Below are positions 63,206 to 64,000 of a stretch of 64,000 nt of DNA, piece after piece. A program made the translations under genes and the position numbers. The DNA is taken from assembly GCA_964023275.1 (NCBI GenBank), contig OZ029918.1, positions 14,640,355 through 14,704,354 on the forward strand. Direction: 5' to 3'. The notes under the pieces are model-generated. The model did no database searches and was not told the DNA's origin. It saw nothing but the letters and a program-made list of their open reading frames with translations. The number at the start of each line of letters is the position of its first letter. Position 1 is the stretch's first letter. This DNA comes from Norana najaformis. Lineage: Eukaryota > Annelida > Clitellata > Crassiclitellata > Hormogastridae.

Positions 63206-64000
63206 ATACATACATATATACAAAATTATAGAGACCCAAAAAAGTTGCAGTAGGACAAGTATGGATAAACCAACGATTTACACAGATTAACTCATAAATG
63301 TTGGACTGGGTCATATCGAATACACGCGCACATCAATGCAATTGTTAATTTTACTCGTATATATGGTTCGGGTATATATAGATATATATATATGTATGTA
63401 TCTCACATATATATATATATATATGAACCATAGATGTTTGTATAGTCTGTTAGTAAAGCAGTATCATGCTGTGGTCCAGAGACATTTAGTAAGCATAGCA
63501 TTTATTGGTTATCAGACAGAGTGTTTATCGATAGGTTGGCCAGATTGATCGAGCTTTATAACCAGACGCAGCTAGGACTCATTTAACCAGCGACTACCTG
63601 TTTAGCCTGCAGTTGTGCATGTGCAGTCAGTAAAGACATCATGTCTGCAGAGAACACAGCTGCAGAAAGAAAGAAGCCCGGCGGAAAGCAGTTTAGCAGA
63701 CGATAGTCGACCGATATCCGACATCGAAAGAGACCTTCGGGAAATCAAGACACGTATGGAAGGAAACCAATAGCAGAAGATATGTGTTTACTGGGATGAA
63801 TACTGACTTAATAGACTGAGAACGGTGGTTAATGGGAAACGGAAGGAGACAATCGCCATTCCAGGAACAAATACCAATCGAATCGACCAAACTTGTTTAT
63901 CCCAGGAGACGAGTATTTGCTAATGCTAATGACAAAGAAGGTATGGCTTTTCTTGTATGAATACATGCGTGCCATTTATCTATCAAGAAATTTATATTGC

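Larger units (their letters stand above)
41815..64000. other. 5' flank of the ferlin gene, no confident gene
   Basis: Contains repeats listed separately. Stretches 42930-43560, 43880-46130, 48140-49560, 49860-51140, 51350-53100, 54070-54700, 55140-56300, 59890-62930 and 63430-64000 hold short ORFs without recognisable domains. Part of this may be a 5' untranslated leader or its intron, which I cannot place. Confidence 0.6.

Overview
The window looks like animal (metazoan) nuclear DNA, probably from a bilaterian invertebrate. It has spliced exons with GT-AG borders, non-LTR retrotransposon remnants, tRNA-derived short repeats and a very heavy load of microsatellites. A mollusc would fit the repeat landscape, but nothing here proves the phylum. 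There is no bacterial, plasmid or phage gene organisation.

The one host gene I can recognise is on the minus strand: the 5' end of an otoferlin-type (type II) ferlin. Five exons read right to left: exon 1 with the start codon (41736-41814), exon 2 (11174-11232), exon 3 (4009-4097), exon 4 (2481-2580) and exon 5 (about 216-442). Exons 1-4 total 327 coding nt. They join in frame through introns of phase 1, 0, 2 and 0, and encode the N-terminal C2A domain. Exon 5 finishes that domain and starts the C2A-C2B linker. The rest of the gene, several further C2 domains and a C-terminal membrane anchor in known ferlins, lies beyond position 1. Intron 1 is about 30.5 kb and intron 2 about 7.1 kb.

The introns hold most of the other content. 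Intron 2 carries a 3.36-kb array of about 146 copies of a 23-bp unit (6251-9609), which splits a dispersed repeat. A second copy of that repeat, at about 46200-48140, has no array. Intron 1 contains a plus-strand transposon-like gene broken by a perfect 22-bp tandem duplication (21384-23109), three unrelated LINE reverse-transcriptase fragments (23585-23765 minus, 28335-29180 minus, 40555-40893 plus), another degenerate mobile-element ORF (about 29294-30059), tRNA-derived SINE-like repeats and a fold-back element with telomere-like repeats (about 34616-34830).

From 41815 to 64000, upstream of the ferlin start codon, I find no confident gene. This part holds a CpG-rich segment that may be the promoter region (42640-42930), the second copy of the large repeat with a small insertion between 40-bp direct repeats, long simple repeats, a 0.75-kb purine tract (56520-57290) and a composite minisatellite (58480-59242).
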